Assembly: GCA_021821635.1 (NCBI GenBank) | Contig: JAKACH010000005.1 | Span: 1 to 46,247 of the forward strand | Source of the DNA: Thermoplasmata archaeon | GTDB taxonomy: Archaea; Thermoplasmatota; Thermoplasmata; Thermoplasmatales; Thermoplasmataceae | DNA length: 46,247 nt | Direction: 5' to 3' | In this document: piece by piece, positions 1-7,900 of the stretch | Layout: each line of letters starts with the position of its first letter | Position numbering within the stretch: the stretch's first letter is position 1 | Translations under genes and position numbers: made by a program | Notes under the pieces: model-generated | Told to the model about the DNA's origin: nothing | Database searches by the model: none | What the model saw: only the letters and a program-made list of their open reading frames with translations

Positions 1-142
1 CCTCATAAATACTTGAGATATTGCCGTCGGAAACAGAAAAAGATTGGACTGGTGGGATCAGGACTAGAAATGATATGGGAGAAGCAACGATAATTGCAGC
101 AATTGCAGCAAACATGATCATCCTGCTCCTCTTGAGAATCAT
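1..142 (-). CDS. N-terminus of a secreted or membrane-anchored protein (partial, runs off the window)
   Basis: An ATG at 142 opens a minus-strand frame that stays open to the window edge (47 codons). The predicted start is MILKRSRMIMF, followed by a hydrophobic stretch (AAIAAIIVAS and onward) and then a polar Ser/Asp/Asn segment. That is a basic n-region plus hydrophobic core, as in a signal peptide or N-terminal anchor. Function cannot be assigned because the rest lies outside the window. Later genes here with the same architecture (S53 peptidase, ESGLP-repeat protein) suggest a cell-surface protein, but that is only analogy. Confidence 0.5.
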   Translation of the reverse strand, partial: MILKRSRMIMFAAIAAIIVASPISFLVLIPPVQSFSVSDGNISSIYE

Positions 143-276
143 GTGATATAATAATCCAAGGATGTATAAAGACATCATGGTTTCATAAAACGCCCTTGCC
201 TTAGTGCTATTTTTACTCTCACCTTTTCAATATATGTTAAAGAAAAAAAGGAAAAAATACATCATGAGCCATCGGA

Positions 277-526
277 CATCCTAAGACGAACTATTGAGAC
301 GTTTCAAAAGAATTTTCACCTTTTATCCATTAAATAACCTTAAATAAAATTATTAACCGAATTTATTTTCAATCCTCATTCGCCTGTATATCTGTTCAGT
401 CAATTTAAGGAAAGGATAACAAGCTTAGTTCAAAGGAAAAATGTAGACTTTTAAAATACCAAACAAATATGCCCCTATAAGAAACGAGGGGCTTCCGAGC
501 CAGGTTAAAGGCGAAGGTTTTGGCGT
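277..526. repeat. Direct repeat copy A (upstream region plus 5' half of tRNA-Leu)
   Basis: About 250 bp here match 2727-2975 in the same orientation. The first 29 nt are identical, and blocks such as ATTAAATAACCTTAAATAAA, CCTCATTCGCCTGTATAT and AAAAATGTAGACTTTTAAAA are shared. Small indels and substitutions separate the copies elsewhere. Copy A ends in a decayed tRNA-Leu 5' half, while copy B leads into the intact tRNA-Leu. The two copies bracket both toxin-antitoxin operons. Confidence 0.85.
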
Positions 527-527
527 C
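485..527 (+). pseudogene. Decayed 5' half of a tRNA-Leu gene
   Basis: The D-arm sequence CCGAGCCAGGTTAAAGG matches the intact tRNA-Leu at 2941 (CCGAGCCAGGTCAAAGG). The acceptor strand and anticodon region no longer form a sensible tRNA, and there is no variable arm, T arm or 3' acceptor strand. Similarity stops near 527, where the palindrome at the end of vapC begins. The tRNA portion is less conserved than its upstream flank, the opposite of what selection on a working tRNA would give. Confidence 0.65.
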
Positions 528-544
528 AAACAGTTTCACTGTTT
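528..544 (-). terminator. Palindrome at the vapC stop codon, terminator-like
   Basis: AAACAGT and ACTGTTT form 7-nt arms around a 3-nt loop. The TGA stop of vapC (536-538) sits at the loop. It also marks the exact point where the truncated tRNA-Leu copy ends, so it may be a junction sequence rather than, or as well as, a terminator. Confidence 0.4.
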
Positions 545-952
545 TATTGGTATCCTTGTAATTTCCTTGATTCCATCAAAGTCTGCATCGTCAGTTATAA
601 TTTTTGATACGTTTCGTTCAATAGCGCAAGATAGGTGAATCGAATCTCGCGGTTTCAAATTATACTTTTCCCGGATAACCTGACTCCTCCTAATTATCTC
701 ATCATCTACCGGTATAAATCTTAAGAACGGAAAATTAAGGAATCTCTTACCCACCTCAATCGAATCTGTTTTCCCAAAGATCCTTTCTACTACATAACTG
801 ACCTCATCCCAGGTTAGGGTTGATGTATAAGCCTGAATATTCTTCCCTTCTATCTCCGCGAGGATTTCCCTTGCAGTTTCAGACTCTTTTATATTGTTGT
901 AAAGAACGGGGTATAGGAAAACATTGGAATCAATGTAGAATGTTCCTTTCAT
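536..952 (-). CDS. vapC: VapC-family PIN-domain ribonuclease toxin
   Basis: A 138-aa protein with the PIN-domain layout: an N-terminal acidic residue in FYIDSNVFLY (D8), a mid-protein glutamate in TWDEV (E50), a third acid in PRDSIHLSCA (D103) and a C-terminal TDDADFDGI (around D121). Together these would bind the metal used for RNA cleavage. Length is normal for VapC. The gene overlaps the AbrB-type antitoxin gene by 23 nt, so the pair is translationally coupled and transcribed from the palindromic promoter at 1185-1210. The target RNA cannot be read from sequence; tRNA or rRNA is usual for the family. Confidence 0.92.
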   Translation of the reverse strand: MKGTFYIDSNVFLYPVLYNNIKESETAREILAEIEGKNIQAYTSTLTWDEVSYVVERIFGKTDSIEVGKRFLNFPFLRFIPVDDEIIRRSQVIREKYNLKPRDSIHLSCAIERNVSKIITDDADFDGIKEITRIPIKQ

Positions 953-1184
953 ATTGTTCCTCGGTTATTTTCTTTATATCCACTCTTTTGGTAAGCTTCT
1001 TTGAATAAGTTGCGCAATAATAGTCCACATATGTTACGGAGGCAGGTTTGAGTTTTTTGATTATGACGGTATCATCAACTGTGTCGACAATTACCTCTGA
1101 ATATTCCTTGATTCCAATTTTGTCTCTGATATCTTTTGGTATGACTATCTGGCCTTTTGGTCCAACTGTTGTTTTCTTTTCCAT
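930..1184 (-). CDS. vapB: VapB antitoxin, AbrB/SpoVT swapped-hairpin type
   Basis: An 84-aa protein whose first ~45 residues are an AbrB-type DNA-binding fold: TTVGPKGQIVIPKDIRDKIG, then EVIVDTVDDTVIIKK. The C-terminal ~35 residues (from about KPASVTYVDYY) are the likely toxin-neutralising tail. The start ATG (1182-1184) directly abuts a perfect 12+2+12 palindrome, with an AT-rich TATA-like stretch (TATAAATATAT) just upstream. The transcript is therefore probably leaderless and autorepressed by VapB or VapBC binding to the palindrome. Confidence 0.9.
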   Translation of the reverse strand: MEKKTTVGPKGQIVIPKDIRDKIGIKEYSEVIVDTVDDTVIIKKLKPASVTYVDYYCATYSKKLTKRVDIKKITEEQYERNILH

Positions 1185-1210
1185 ATATATGTTATATGTA
1201 TAACATATAT
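1185..1210 (-). promoter_or_regulatory. vapBC operator/promoter palindrome
   Basis: Arms ATATATGTTATA (1185-1196) and TATAACATATAT (1199-1210) are perfect inverted repeats separated by 2 nt, touching the vapB start codon. A TATA-like run lies immediately upstream on the minus strand. The position fits an operator covering the core promoter for autoregulation by the AbrB-type antitoxin. Confidence 0.75.
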
Positions 1211-1252
1211 TTATACACGATCCACATGTTTTGTTTCATTTGGTTTCCCGCT

Positions 1253-1435
1253 TCAAACCTGTTCCTTGTCCGTAAATAATAATTCGCATTTGATATGTAA
1301 ACCCTCATTTATTGGGTTTAGATAAAATATTAAGTTGTCTCCATAAAATTTAATTTTCAAGTTCGTATTATGCGTATTTACATTTATTTCAAGAAAAACG
1401 TTCGAGCTAGGGTACTCCAAGACCCTCTCAATCAT
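1253..1435 (-). CDS. Small hypothetical protein (60 aa)
   Basis: An ATG-started frame encoding a 60-aa product rich in Ile/Leu/Asn (MIERVLEYPSSNVFLEINVN at the N-terminus) with alternating hydrophobic residues that could form beta strands. I do not recognise it. It lies between the vapBC and mazEF operons, upstream of vapB on the same strand. It may be a remnant of a larger gene, since the surrounding DNA carries several gene fragments. Composition is as AT-rich as its neighbours, so codon use does not decide the case. Confidence 0.3.
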   Translation of the reverse strand: MIERVLEYPSSNVFLEINVNTHNTNLKIKFYGDNLIFYLNPINEGLHIKCELLFTDKEQV

Positions 1436-1604
1436 TTCTGAGCCATTTTCTTATTGATCATTACTATGCAATTAGTTATCAAACCAGGAAAAAACTAGTG
1501 AAAAAAAATTGTCTATTGAAAATTGGAGAGCATCTTTCTCCCACATCGTAAAATGGTATTTATCCTGGAAAGTCGATTCTAATTTATTTCTAAACACCAA
1601 AAGG

Positions 1605-1634
1605 TATGTATATATAATACACATTATTATGTGT
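1605..1634 (+). promoter_or_regulatory. mazEF promoter and operator palindrome
   Basis: A TATA box (TATGTATATATAATA, 1605-1619) is followed by an inverted repeat ACACAT-TATT-ATGTGT (1619-1634). The repeat overlaps the GTG start codon of the antitoxin at 1633. A repressor on this palindrome would cover the transcription and translation start of a leaderless message, as expected for an autoregulated ribbon-helix-helix antitoxin. Confidence 0.65.
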
Positions 1635-1857
1635 GTCAACTCAAAGACTTAACGTGACTCTGCCTGATGACGTATCAGAATTTCTTAAAACAAAAAAGAA
1701 TAAATCTGAATTTCTAGCTGCGGCTGTGAGGGAAAAGGCCATTAATGATAGGAAGAAAGAAATCATGGAGAAAGCAATGAAGCTAAAGCATTACTACGAG
1801 TCTGATGAGGACCTCAATAGTCTTAATGGACTTGATTCTCAGGATTTTGTGGATTAA
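1633..1857 (+). CDS. Ribbon-helix-helix antitoxin of a MazEF-like pair
   Basis: A 74-aa protein. The N-terminus RLNVTLPDDVSEFLK is the beta strand plus helix of a CopG/MetJ-type RHH domain. NKSEFLAAAVREKA is the second helix, and the charged C-terminus (ESDEDLNSLNGLDSQDF) is the likely toxin-binding tail. The GTG start at 1633 is the only sensible in-frame start; the ATG at 1629 is out of frame. The stop is 9 nt before the toxin gene. The antitoxin should neutralise the downstream MazF-like protein and repress its own promoter through the palindrome at 1619-1634. Confidence 0.85.
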   Translation: MSTQRLNVTLPDDVSEFLKTKKNKSEFLAAAVREKAINDRKKEIMEKAMKLKHYYESDEDLNSLNGLDSQDFVD

Positions 1858-1866
1858 GGGGATTAG

Positions 1867-2208
1867 TTGAATCAAGGAGATATATGGTTGGTAAATCTCT
1901 CACCAACCGTCGGAGCAGAGATAACCAAGACTAGACCATGCGTTATAGTAAGCAGCAATGAAATCGGTATTTTACCACTGAAAGTCATTGCACCTATAAC
2001 AGATTACAAACCTCGTTATGATTCAGTTCCCTGGATGGTGGAGCTGTATCCCGACGGTATAAACAATTTATCCAAGAGATCGGTCTTAGATTTGTTTCAA
2101 TTGAGGTCAGTATCACAGGTAAGATTAATCAAAAACACAGGAAAAGTGGGAAAAGATGAATTTCAAAAAATCTTAGAAGCTACCAAGATTGTTTTTGGGA
2201 TTTATTGA
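1867..2208 (+). CDS. mazF: MazF/PemK-family endoribonuclease toxin
   Basis: A 113-aa protein with the PemK/MazF core: MNQGDIWLVNLSPTVGAEI (the conserved GDIW...L-P..G.E opening), KTRPCVIVSSNEIG (the K-RP-VIVS loop holding the catalytic Arg), and LFQLRSVSQVRL (the D/Q-L-R-S strand). It starts with TTG at 1867, 9 nt after the antitoxin stop. The family cleaves mRNA or other RNAs at short specific sequences; the specificity here is unknown. It is complete and shows no inactivating change. Confidence 0.9.
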   Translation: MNQGDIWLVNLSPTVGAEITKTRPCVIVSSNEIGILPLKVIAPITDYKPRYDSVPWMVELYPDGINNLSKRSVLDLFQLRSVSQVRLIKNTGKVGKDEFQKILEATKIVFGIY

Positions 2209-2209
2209 A

Positions 2210-2436
2210 CAATATATTTTAGAGTACAGGTATCGACTCTCCATCACAATTTCCATCAATTCTCTCAACTTTTGTGTACCCCTTATTTCTCTTTTAGTTA
2301 TTCCTATCATATTCTTGATTGGGTGTGAACCGATATCTCTTCATGATGTTATCTCATTCCATCTCTCACCTAATTCAATGCTCGAATACGCCTGATGAAT
2401 TGGAATACCAGATTCCGCGATTAGTTTTGATATCTT
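2210..2436 (-). pseudogene. Gene remnant with an internal stop
   Basis: The minus-strand frame entered at 2436 reads like coding sequence: KISKLIAESGIPIHQAYSS, then ELGERWNEITS. It hits a TGA at 2341-2343 and continues in the same frame as RDIGSHPIKNMIGITKREIR and QKLRELMEIVMESRYLYS. It has no start codon and is cut off at the mazF end. Helical, charged composition suggests a regulator or recombinase fragment, but I cannot name a family. Confidence 0.35.
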
Positions 2437-2510
2437 CTAGGTGTCTATATTATGAAAGAAACTGAAAAATTTAAATCGATAGAAATGCAACAGTTTTTAT
2501 TGTTTTCAAT

Positions 2511-2726
2511 TTAACTTTTCCCTCTCAAAATATAAAGTTGAACGGGTTCCTGAATTGTATTTGACAGTCCTGTTATCGTAATGCCGGTTGTGAAAATCAG
2601 CGGCAACATGTCGAAAAACCTCCAGTTTGCCGCTCCGTTGTTTACTCTGAGGGGATTCACAATTAAAGTCAAATAAACATAACTGCTAAAATGATATACA
2701 GTTGTGTTTGACGGAAGCGAAATCGC
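2511..2726 (-). pseudogene. C-terminal fragment of a surface-type protein
   Basis: An open frame without a start codon reads (top end first) AISLPSNTTVYHFSSYVYLT, LIVNPLRVNNGAANWRFFDM, and ends TIQEPVQLYILRGKS before TAA at 2511-2513. The strand-rich, Asn/Thr-rich sequence resembles the C-terminus of a secreted protein. It stops being meaningful exactly where repeat copy B begins (2727), so the gene was truncated there. It could derive from a relative of the secreted protein at the left edge of the window, but the parts do not overlap and this cannot be tested here. Confidence 0.45.
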
Positions 2727-2975
2727 ACATCCTAAGACGAACTATTGAGACGTTTGGATGAATTTCCCCATCATCCATTAAATAACCTTAAATAAAATTA
2801 TTAACTGGATTTATTTTCTATCCTCATTCGCCTGTATATCTTGTCAATCAATTCGTGGAAAGGATAAAATTCAACGAAAAGGAAAAATGTAGACTTTTAA
2901 AATATCAAACAATCATATCCCTATTACAAAGCGGAGATTGCCGAGCCAGGTCAAAGGTGATGGATTTAGGGTCCA
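2727..2975. repeat. Direct repeat copy B, running into the intact tRNA-Leu
   Basis: Partner of copy A at 277-526, in the same orientation about 2.45 kb away. It contains the presumed tRNA promoter (AGACTTTTAAAATATC at 2891-2906, about 25-30 nt before the tRNA) and continues through the 5' half of the intact tRNA-Leu. Confidence 0.85.
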
Positions 2976-3015
2976 TTCCCGTAGGGGTTCGCCGGTTCGA
3001 ATCCGGCTCTCCGCA
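2931..3015 (+). tRNA. tRNA-Leu, anticodon UAG
   Basis: Class II tRNA of 85 nt. Acceptor strands GCGGAGA (2931-2937) and TCTCCGC (3008-3014) pair perfectly, with discriminator A at 3015. The D arm is GCCGAGCCAGGTCAAAGG, the anticodon stem is ATGGA/TCCAT around loop TTTAGGG (anticodon TAG), a long variable arm follows (CCCGTAGGGG), and the T arm is GCCGG-TTCGAAT-CCGGC. A TATA-like box lies about 27 nt upstream. No intron is seen. Confidence 0.95.
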
Positions 3016-3470
3016 TTTCGAGCTTCACATTTTCAGAATTTACTTTACTTTAAACAATCATTTATACACTCAGATCGGAACTTCACGTGATTTTTATGCT
3101 CTTGCAGTAGTTTTTAAGATCCGTTTTCAGCTTTGGAGGAAGATAATAAGTGGGTTTACGCGGTTTTGAGGTATATTCCACCATAGATGTTATTACGAGT
3201 TACCATGAAGGCCCTATGACTCGTCTTAAATGGCTTATTTTATCTCCCTTCGGCTATGCACTTATTTAATTATTGTTTGTACCTCGATTTCGAATCAACA
3301 GAAGTATCGATTCTGTGCCATGAGGTTTATTCATGCCTCGAAGCGTTCAATCTTACATAAAATATGATACACTTCGCTCTCTATAGAATTACATTTTCTA
3401 TACAAACCCTTAAAACAAAGAATAAGCAGGAATATTTATTACTGCACATCATATTTATAAGTCGATAAAG
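3016..3470. other. Intergenic stretch after tRNA-Leu
   Basis: AT-rich DNA without a convincing complete gene. It holds only the 33-aa RHH-like frame at 3083-3184 (minus) and, at its right end, a TATA-like box (ATATTTATAAG, 3451-3461) serving the methyltransferase. A plus-strand frame that runs through the tRNA into this stretch is not coding. Confidence 0.5.
3083..3184 (-). pseudogene. Short RHH-like antitoxin remnant (33 aa)
   Basis: An ATG-started frame of 33 codons contains KPTYYLPPKLKTDLKNYCKS, which resembles the strand-helix start of ribbon-helix-helix antitoxins, and then stops. A working RHH domain needs a second helix, so this looks like a truncated antitoxin or a chance frame. Its position just after tRNA-Leu fits the remnant-rich surroundings. 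Confidence 0.25.
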
Positions 3471-4280
3471 CTGAAACAGGATGAATTTATCAATAAGAAC
3501 AGGGAGGCATGGAATGAGGTTACCCCCATACATGTCAGCCATAGGAAAGAAGAAGCCAAATTTTTTCAACGGGGCGGAAGCACCCTCGATCATGTTGAAT
3601 TAAAACTTCTACCAGATCTTCGAGAAAAAAAGGTAGGTCATCTCTGCTGCAATTGTGGTCAAGATACACTTTCTCTTGCTAATTTAGGTGCAAAGTGTGT
3701 AGGTTTTGATTTCTCCGGTGCAGCTATAAGTGAGGCGAGACGTCTATCAGCAGATTCCGGTATCAAGGTAGAGTTTGTCGAGAGTAACGTCTTAGATATT
3801 CCGCACGAATTTTACAATAAGTTTGACCTGATATACATTAGCAAAGGGGTTCTTGTTTGGATTCCAGAAGTCAAGAAGCTTATCAAGTCTGCCTCTGAAC
3901 TTCTCCATAAGGGAGGAAAACTCTTTCTCTATGATCAACACCCCTTTACCCATCTTTTTGATTCTGATCAAGATGGGGATTTAGTTGTAAAATTCGACTA
4001 TTTTAAACAGAGTCCAAATGAATATAAGGGCCTGGATTACGTAGGTGGAACTGAATATGATGCCCTACCAAATTATCAGTTCATGGTTAGATTAAGCGAT
4101 GTTCTGAATGGAATTTCCGAAAGTGGAATGAAAATTGATCTGTTCAAAGAATACGACCATTCTATGTTTCAACAGTTCCCTGGAATGGTAAAGTGCGAGG
4201 ATGGATTGTTTAGATTCCCAAAGGAATCTGGCAGAACAAATATCCCAATGATGATGGCTTTGATGGCAACGTTAATCTAG
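3471..4280 (+). CDS. Class I SAM-dependent methyltransferase, start codon missing or unusual
   Basis: The frame from 3471 to the TAA at 4278 encodes ~269 aa. Family landmarks are an N-terminal EFINKNREAWNEVTPIHV, motif I (VGHLCCNCGQDTLSLANLGA), GFDFSGAAISEAR (acidic loop), FDLIYISKGVLVWI (motif IV region) and LLHKGGKLFLYDQHPF (motif VI). The end (FRFPKESGRTNIPMMMALMA) is also typical. No in-frame ATG, GTG or TTG exists between the upstream TAA (3423-3425) and the conserved N-terminus. The best candidate is CTG at 3471, one base from ATG, reading (L/M)KQDEFINKNREAWNE. A TATA box ends only ~10 nt before it. Either CTG is used or the start was lost and the gene is silent. The substrate is unknown. 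Confidence 0.7.
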   Translation: MKQDEFINKNREAWNEVTPIHVSHRKEEAKFFQRGGSTLDHVELKLLPDLREKKVGHLCCNCGQDTLSLANLGAKCVGFDFSGAAISEARRLSADSGIKVEFVESNVLDIPHEFYNKFDLIYISKGVLVWIPEVKKLIKSASELLHKGGKLFLYDQHPFTHLFDSDQDGDLVVKFDYFKQSPNEYKGLDYVGGTEYDALPNYQFMVRLSDVLNGISESGMKIDLFKEYDHSMFQQFPGMVKCEDGLFRFPKESGRTNIPMMMALMATLI

Positions 4281-4911
4281 TCCTAAGAATAAATGCAAGT
4301 CTAGCCTTTGAGCCTTAGTAAAAGCAAATTCTTATTATTTGTCATTTCGGAATTTTCTATAGTTTATAGAAAAAAGAGGCACGAAACAAGAAACATCGTA
4401 TTACTTCGCATGTCTCGATATTAATAGGTCATTTGAAACATGTTTACCATCAAGTCATACAGGCAGTAAAGAACCGTTTAGTCAAGGGTGATTTACACTG
4501 CTTACAGTCGTAAATTAATATGAGTAAGGAATTCATTGCATGATAACAAGAACATGTTGCTTAAAATGATGGAAATTTTACTGAGGAATTTGATTGAATG
4601 AACTCTTTAAAATCATCGAAACTCGTGAAACTCCTGTGACATACTTCCATCCCTGAATGGTGTTGGATTCCCCGCTCATAAATGTTAAACTCGAGGTTTA
4701 GAATTTTTTAGATAGGGTTTTTGCCATTATTAGTTCTCTTCCAGAATGCAAGAAAATAGAAGCGAACAAAGAATAGTACCTGATATCAATTATCTTAGCT
4801 GGACTAAAGTGATCTCCCAAGGTTATACTATGGTAAAATCAAAGGATTGTTCGTCAATATGCAACCTGGAAACATATTTGAACCAAGTTTCACTAACTAA
4901 AAAGCTGTACA
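4281..4911. other. 630-bp stretch without a confident gene
   Basis: AT-rich. I see no supported gene; a 60-codon plus-strand frame at 4746-4928 overlaps the peptidase start and has no family features. On the minus strand, 4636-4664 reads as a short hairpin (CCATT/GATGG) followed by AAGTATGTCAC, echoing the right end of the TnpB element at 46106-46136. It may be a relic transposon end. Confidence 0.45.
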
Positions 4912-7900
4912 TTGGAACACTATTTTAAAAAAAGGGCTATTTTATCATTTATCCTGGTTATGCTAATGACAGCCACGGCAATACTGGGGACAATCTCGGC
5001 GCAGCATTATGGTGGGCCCCAATTAAGCGCCTCAGGAGGCATCGCTGATCAGTATACGGCGACAAACTTTTTCGGACCTATGCAGAAAATTACTGATTAT
5101 GCAAAAGGATGCATAGATCCTCTTATTAAGTTGAATAGTACAAGTCATCCTTACAATGGCACGGTGACCGTTGTAATAGGACTCAACCCGAGCAATGAGA
5201 CTTTGCTCAATCATTTTCTTTCTGCTTTAAACAATCCTTCATCGCCACTATATCATAAATATCTCACGAAGGATCAGTTCGATTTAATGTTTGGTGGTTC
5301 TAAGCCTGTCTATCAGGATCTTGTAGCATATCTGCACCAGAACGGAGTTACGGGCCTGGCCGAATTCTCTGACAGAATGGAAATTTCGTTCACTGCCTCT
5401 CCCAGCCAGGTGAGTAATATATTTGGAATTTCATTATCAAGTTTTAATTCCCCTATCGGATCTTATTTTGCTCCAACACGGACACCCTCATTGCCGGCTG
5501 AAATTGCTGGCTCCGTGTCAGGCATCGTGGGACTGTCCAACTATTCTGTACTGATGAACGAATACGCACCACTTGTGCTTCAAAAGGAACATGCAGTTCA
5601 TGCTCTTGGACAAAATGTCACAGTGAATGGTTTTCCGATACCGGTCAACTCAACGAGCGCTCAGTATCTTTATGGATCCGATATGCAGATAGCAATGCAG
5701 GAAAATACGCTTTTTGCCCAATTCGGATATCCCACAAACATGGTGGAGGCGACCATACTCTGGAGCGGCGAATATACCGGAACCACGAAACAAATAACAT
5801 CAACTGGAGGGCTAATCTCTCCTAATACAAACGTTGGTCCGTTTGTGCCTTCAGATATATACGCTTACTACAATGAAACCCTTCCACCTGGCGAGCCGCA
5901 TAGCAAGATCTACGCATACCCGATCAACGGTGCCCCTCTTCCAGGCATCAGGGCTTCATATGACTCGACCGGAGCTTATGTAGAGAACACCCTGGACCTG
6001 GAGATGCTGGGAAGCAGTGCTCCCGGGTCCTCAATCTACAACGTATACGGGAGCAACGCTTCCACCGTGAACCTTGTCGATGCCTTCAGCTCCATCCTGA
6101 ATCCACTTCCTGCATATTCCGCACTGGATAATGTTTCGGTGATATCCAACTCTTGGGGTGGGACAGATGGCAACTGTACCATATGGTATAATGATCTTCA
6201 AGAGGCCAATGCCAGAGGAATAACAGTCCTTGCTTCCAGCGGTGACGATGCCGACAGTTCTTCAAGCTCAGAGTACATAGGGTCCAATGTAAGCTTTCCA
6301 GCTTCAATGGCCTACAATAATTTTGGCATGGTGGCCGTCGGCGGTGTTTCTGTAACCCTGACCCACTCCCTTCAGATATCGTCGGAGACAAACTGGTATG
6401 AACCTGGATCAATCACAAATCTTTCAACCGTTGTTGGAACAACTTCCGGAATATCAAGCGTGTTTCCAGAACCAGACTGGCAGGTGAATTCTTCCGCCAA
6501 CTCTCTGATACAGGGACAGGGCAGGGGAGTCCCAGATATTTCCGCCCTGGCAAACAATACCATAATGACCATTAGTGTTAGCGGGTTCACTTACGATGCA
6601 ACCAACGCTTCTCAGGGTTACCCGTTCGAGGCTGTTGCCGGCACCAGCATAGCCTCTCCTCTGCTGGGTGGTGTAATAGCTGAAATTGATCATTCTATAG
6701 AGAGACAGGGCACCTCACCATTGGGATTTCTGGATCCGGTTCTTTACAGCATTGGCACTGCAGAGTATAATCCAATCTCGTACTCAACCGGCATAGGTCA
6801 TTACGGATCTGCTGCCTATAACACCTCCTTAGCGAACAGGCCTTACATGCCAGTAATATTCGGCCAGAACACGCTGTACACGGATAGATACGGTTACAGC
6901 CTCCTGAATGGATGGGGCACTATTAACGCTTATAATTTCACATCATTTGTGATAAACGACAACTTCACAATTATGTCAGGCCTTCTGGCCGGGATTACCG
7001 ATATAGTGAACCTTTCTAACATCAACGCAACATCATATCTTGCGGACGGAACAATCTTCAGCAGCTTTAATGCGTCAATACAGCAGGCTTTCTTCTTGGC
7101 TTCGAGCCTGGGCACACCGGCGTTCTTTGTGCAGGCGATCATACAGATATCGGGGATAAACGAAACAGGATTTGCGGGGAATTTTTCATTGCAGATCGAA
7201 ACGCCGTACATGGGTCTCTATCCTGATCTTGCAAGATATGAGTACAGATCCGCATCCATTTTTATTCCATGGGCAACAGCATTCAATATAACATCAATGC
7301 TTGACACAGCACCAGGTTATATCGGCAGCAGCATAATTTCACGCATTGGATCAGATATACTCTCTATGCCTGTTCCGGGTGCTTCTTACATCATAGGCAG
7401 GCTTCACTATGATTATTTTTACGGTGACTCTGTCGTTTCAATTGGGCCGAACGGACAAACAGGAATCCCGGGAACCTTCTCCCCCCAGTTCCTTGTGACC
7501 GGCGCACTTGCTGCAAAAGCAGGTGTTTTTGGTCCCGGCACGGGTGGAAGTGTTGTTCCGAGGCTACTGCCGTTCAAATCGCAGACATGGGTTGCCCCTG
7601 ACAGCAGCGTCATCGCCCTCCAGACCACTCAGACTGGATCGATAGGTGCGAATATAGCTTATTCTCCTTCAGGCAACGGAACATGGATATTCAGCTACCT
7701 TCAGAGAAGCCTTCAGCAGGGTATCTCTTCTTATGTCAAAGGCAACTATGTTGTTACATTCAACGAAACGGGCTTGCCTTCAGGCACTGCATGGCATGTT
7801 AATATCCTGGGTCTTCCACCTTCCCCTTCGATATCCACGAATGGATCGTATTCAGCAAATGTGACAGACGGTCCATATCAGTACAGCGCATATGCTTCAA

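Noticed and set aside
2855-3169. 104-codon plus-strand frame across the tRNA-Leu
   Set aside because: It reads straight through the intact tRNA gene and has no family features; it is a chance frame.
3381-3593. 70-codon minus-strand frame over the methyltransferase N-terminus
   Set aside because: The plus strand carries conserved methyltransferase sequence in the same place.
4746-4928. 60-codon plus-strand frame before the S53 peptidase
   Set aside because: Overlaps the peptidase start, has no recognisable motif and no clear promoter or ribosome site.
6086-6693. Overlapping minus-strand frames inside the S53 peptidase gene
   Set aside because: They mirror a strongly supported gene with catalytic motifs on the plus strand; products rich in Trp/His/Cys look like antisense noise.
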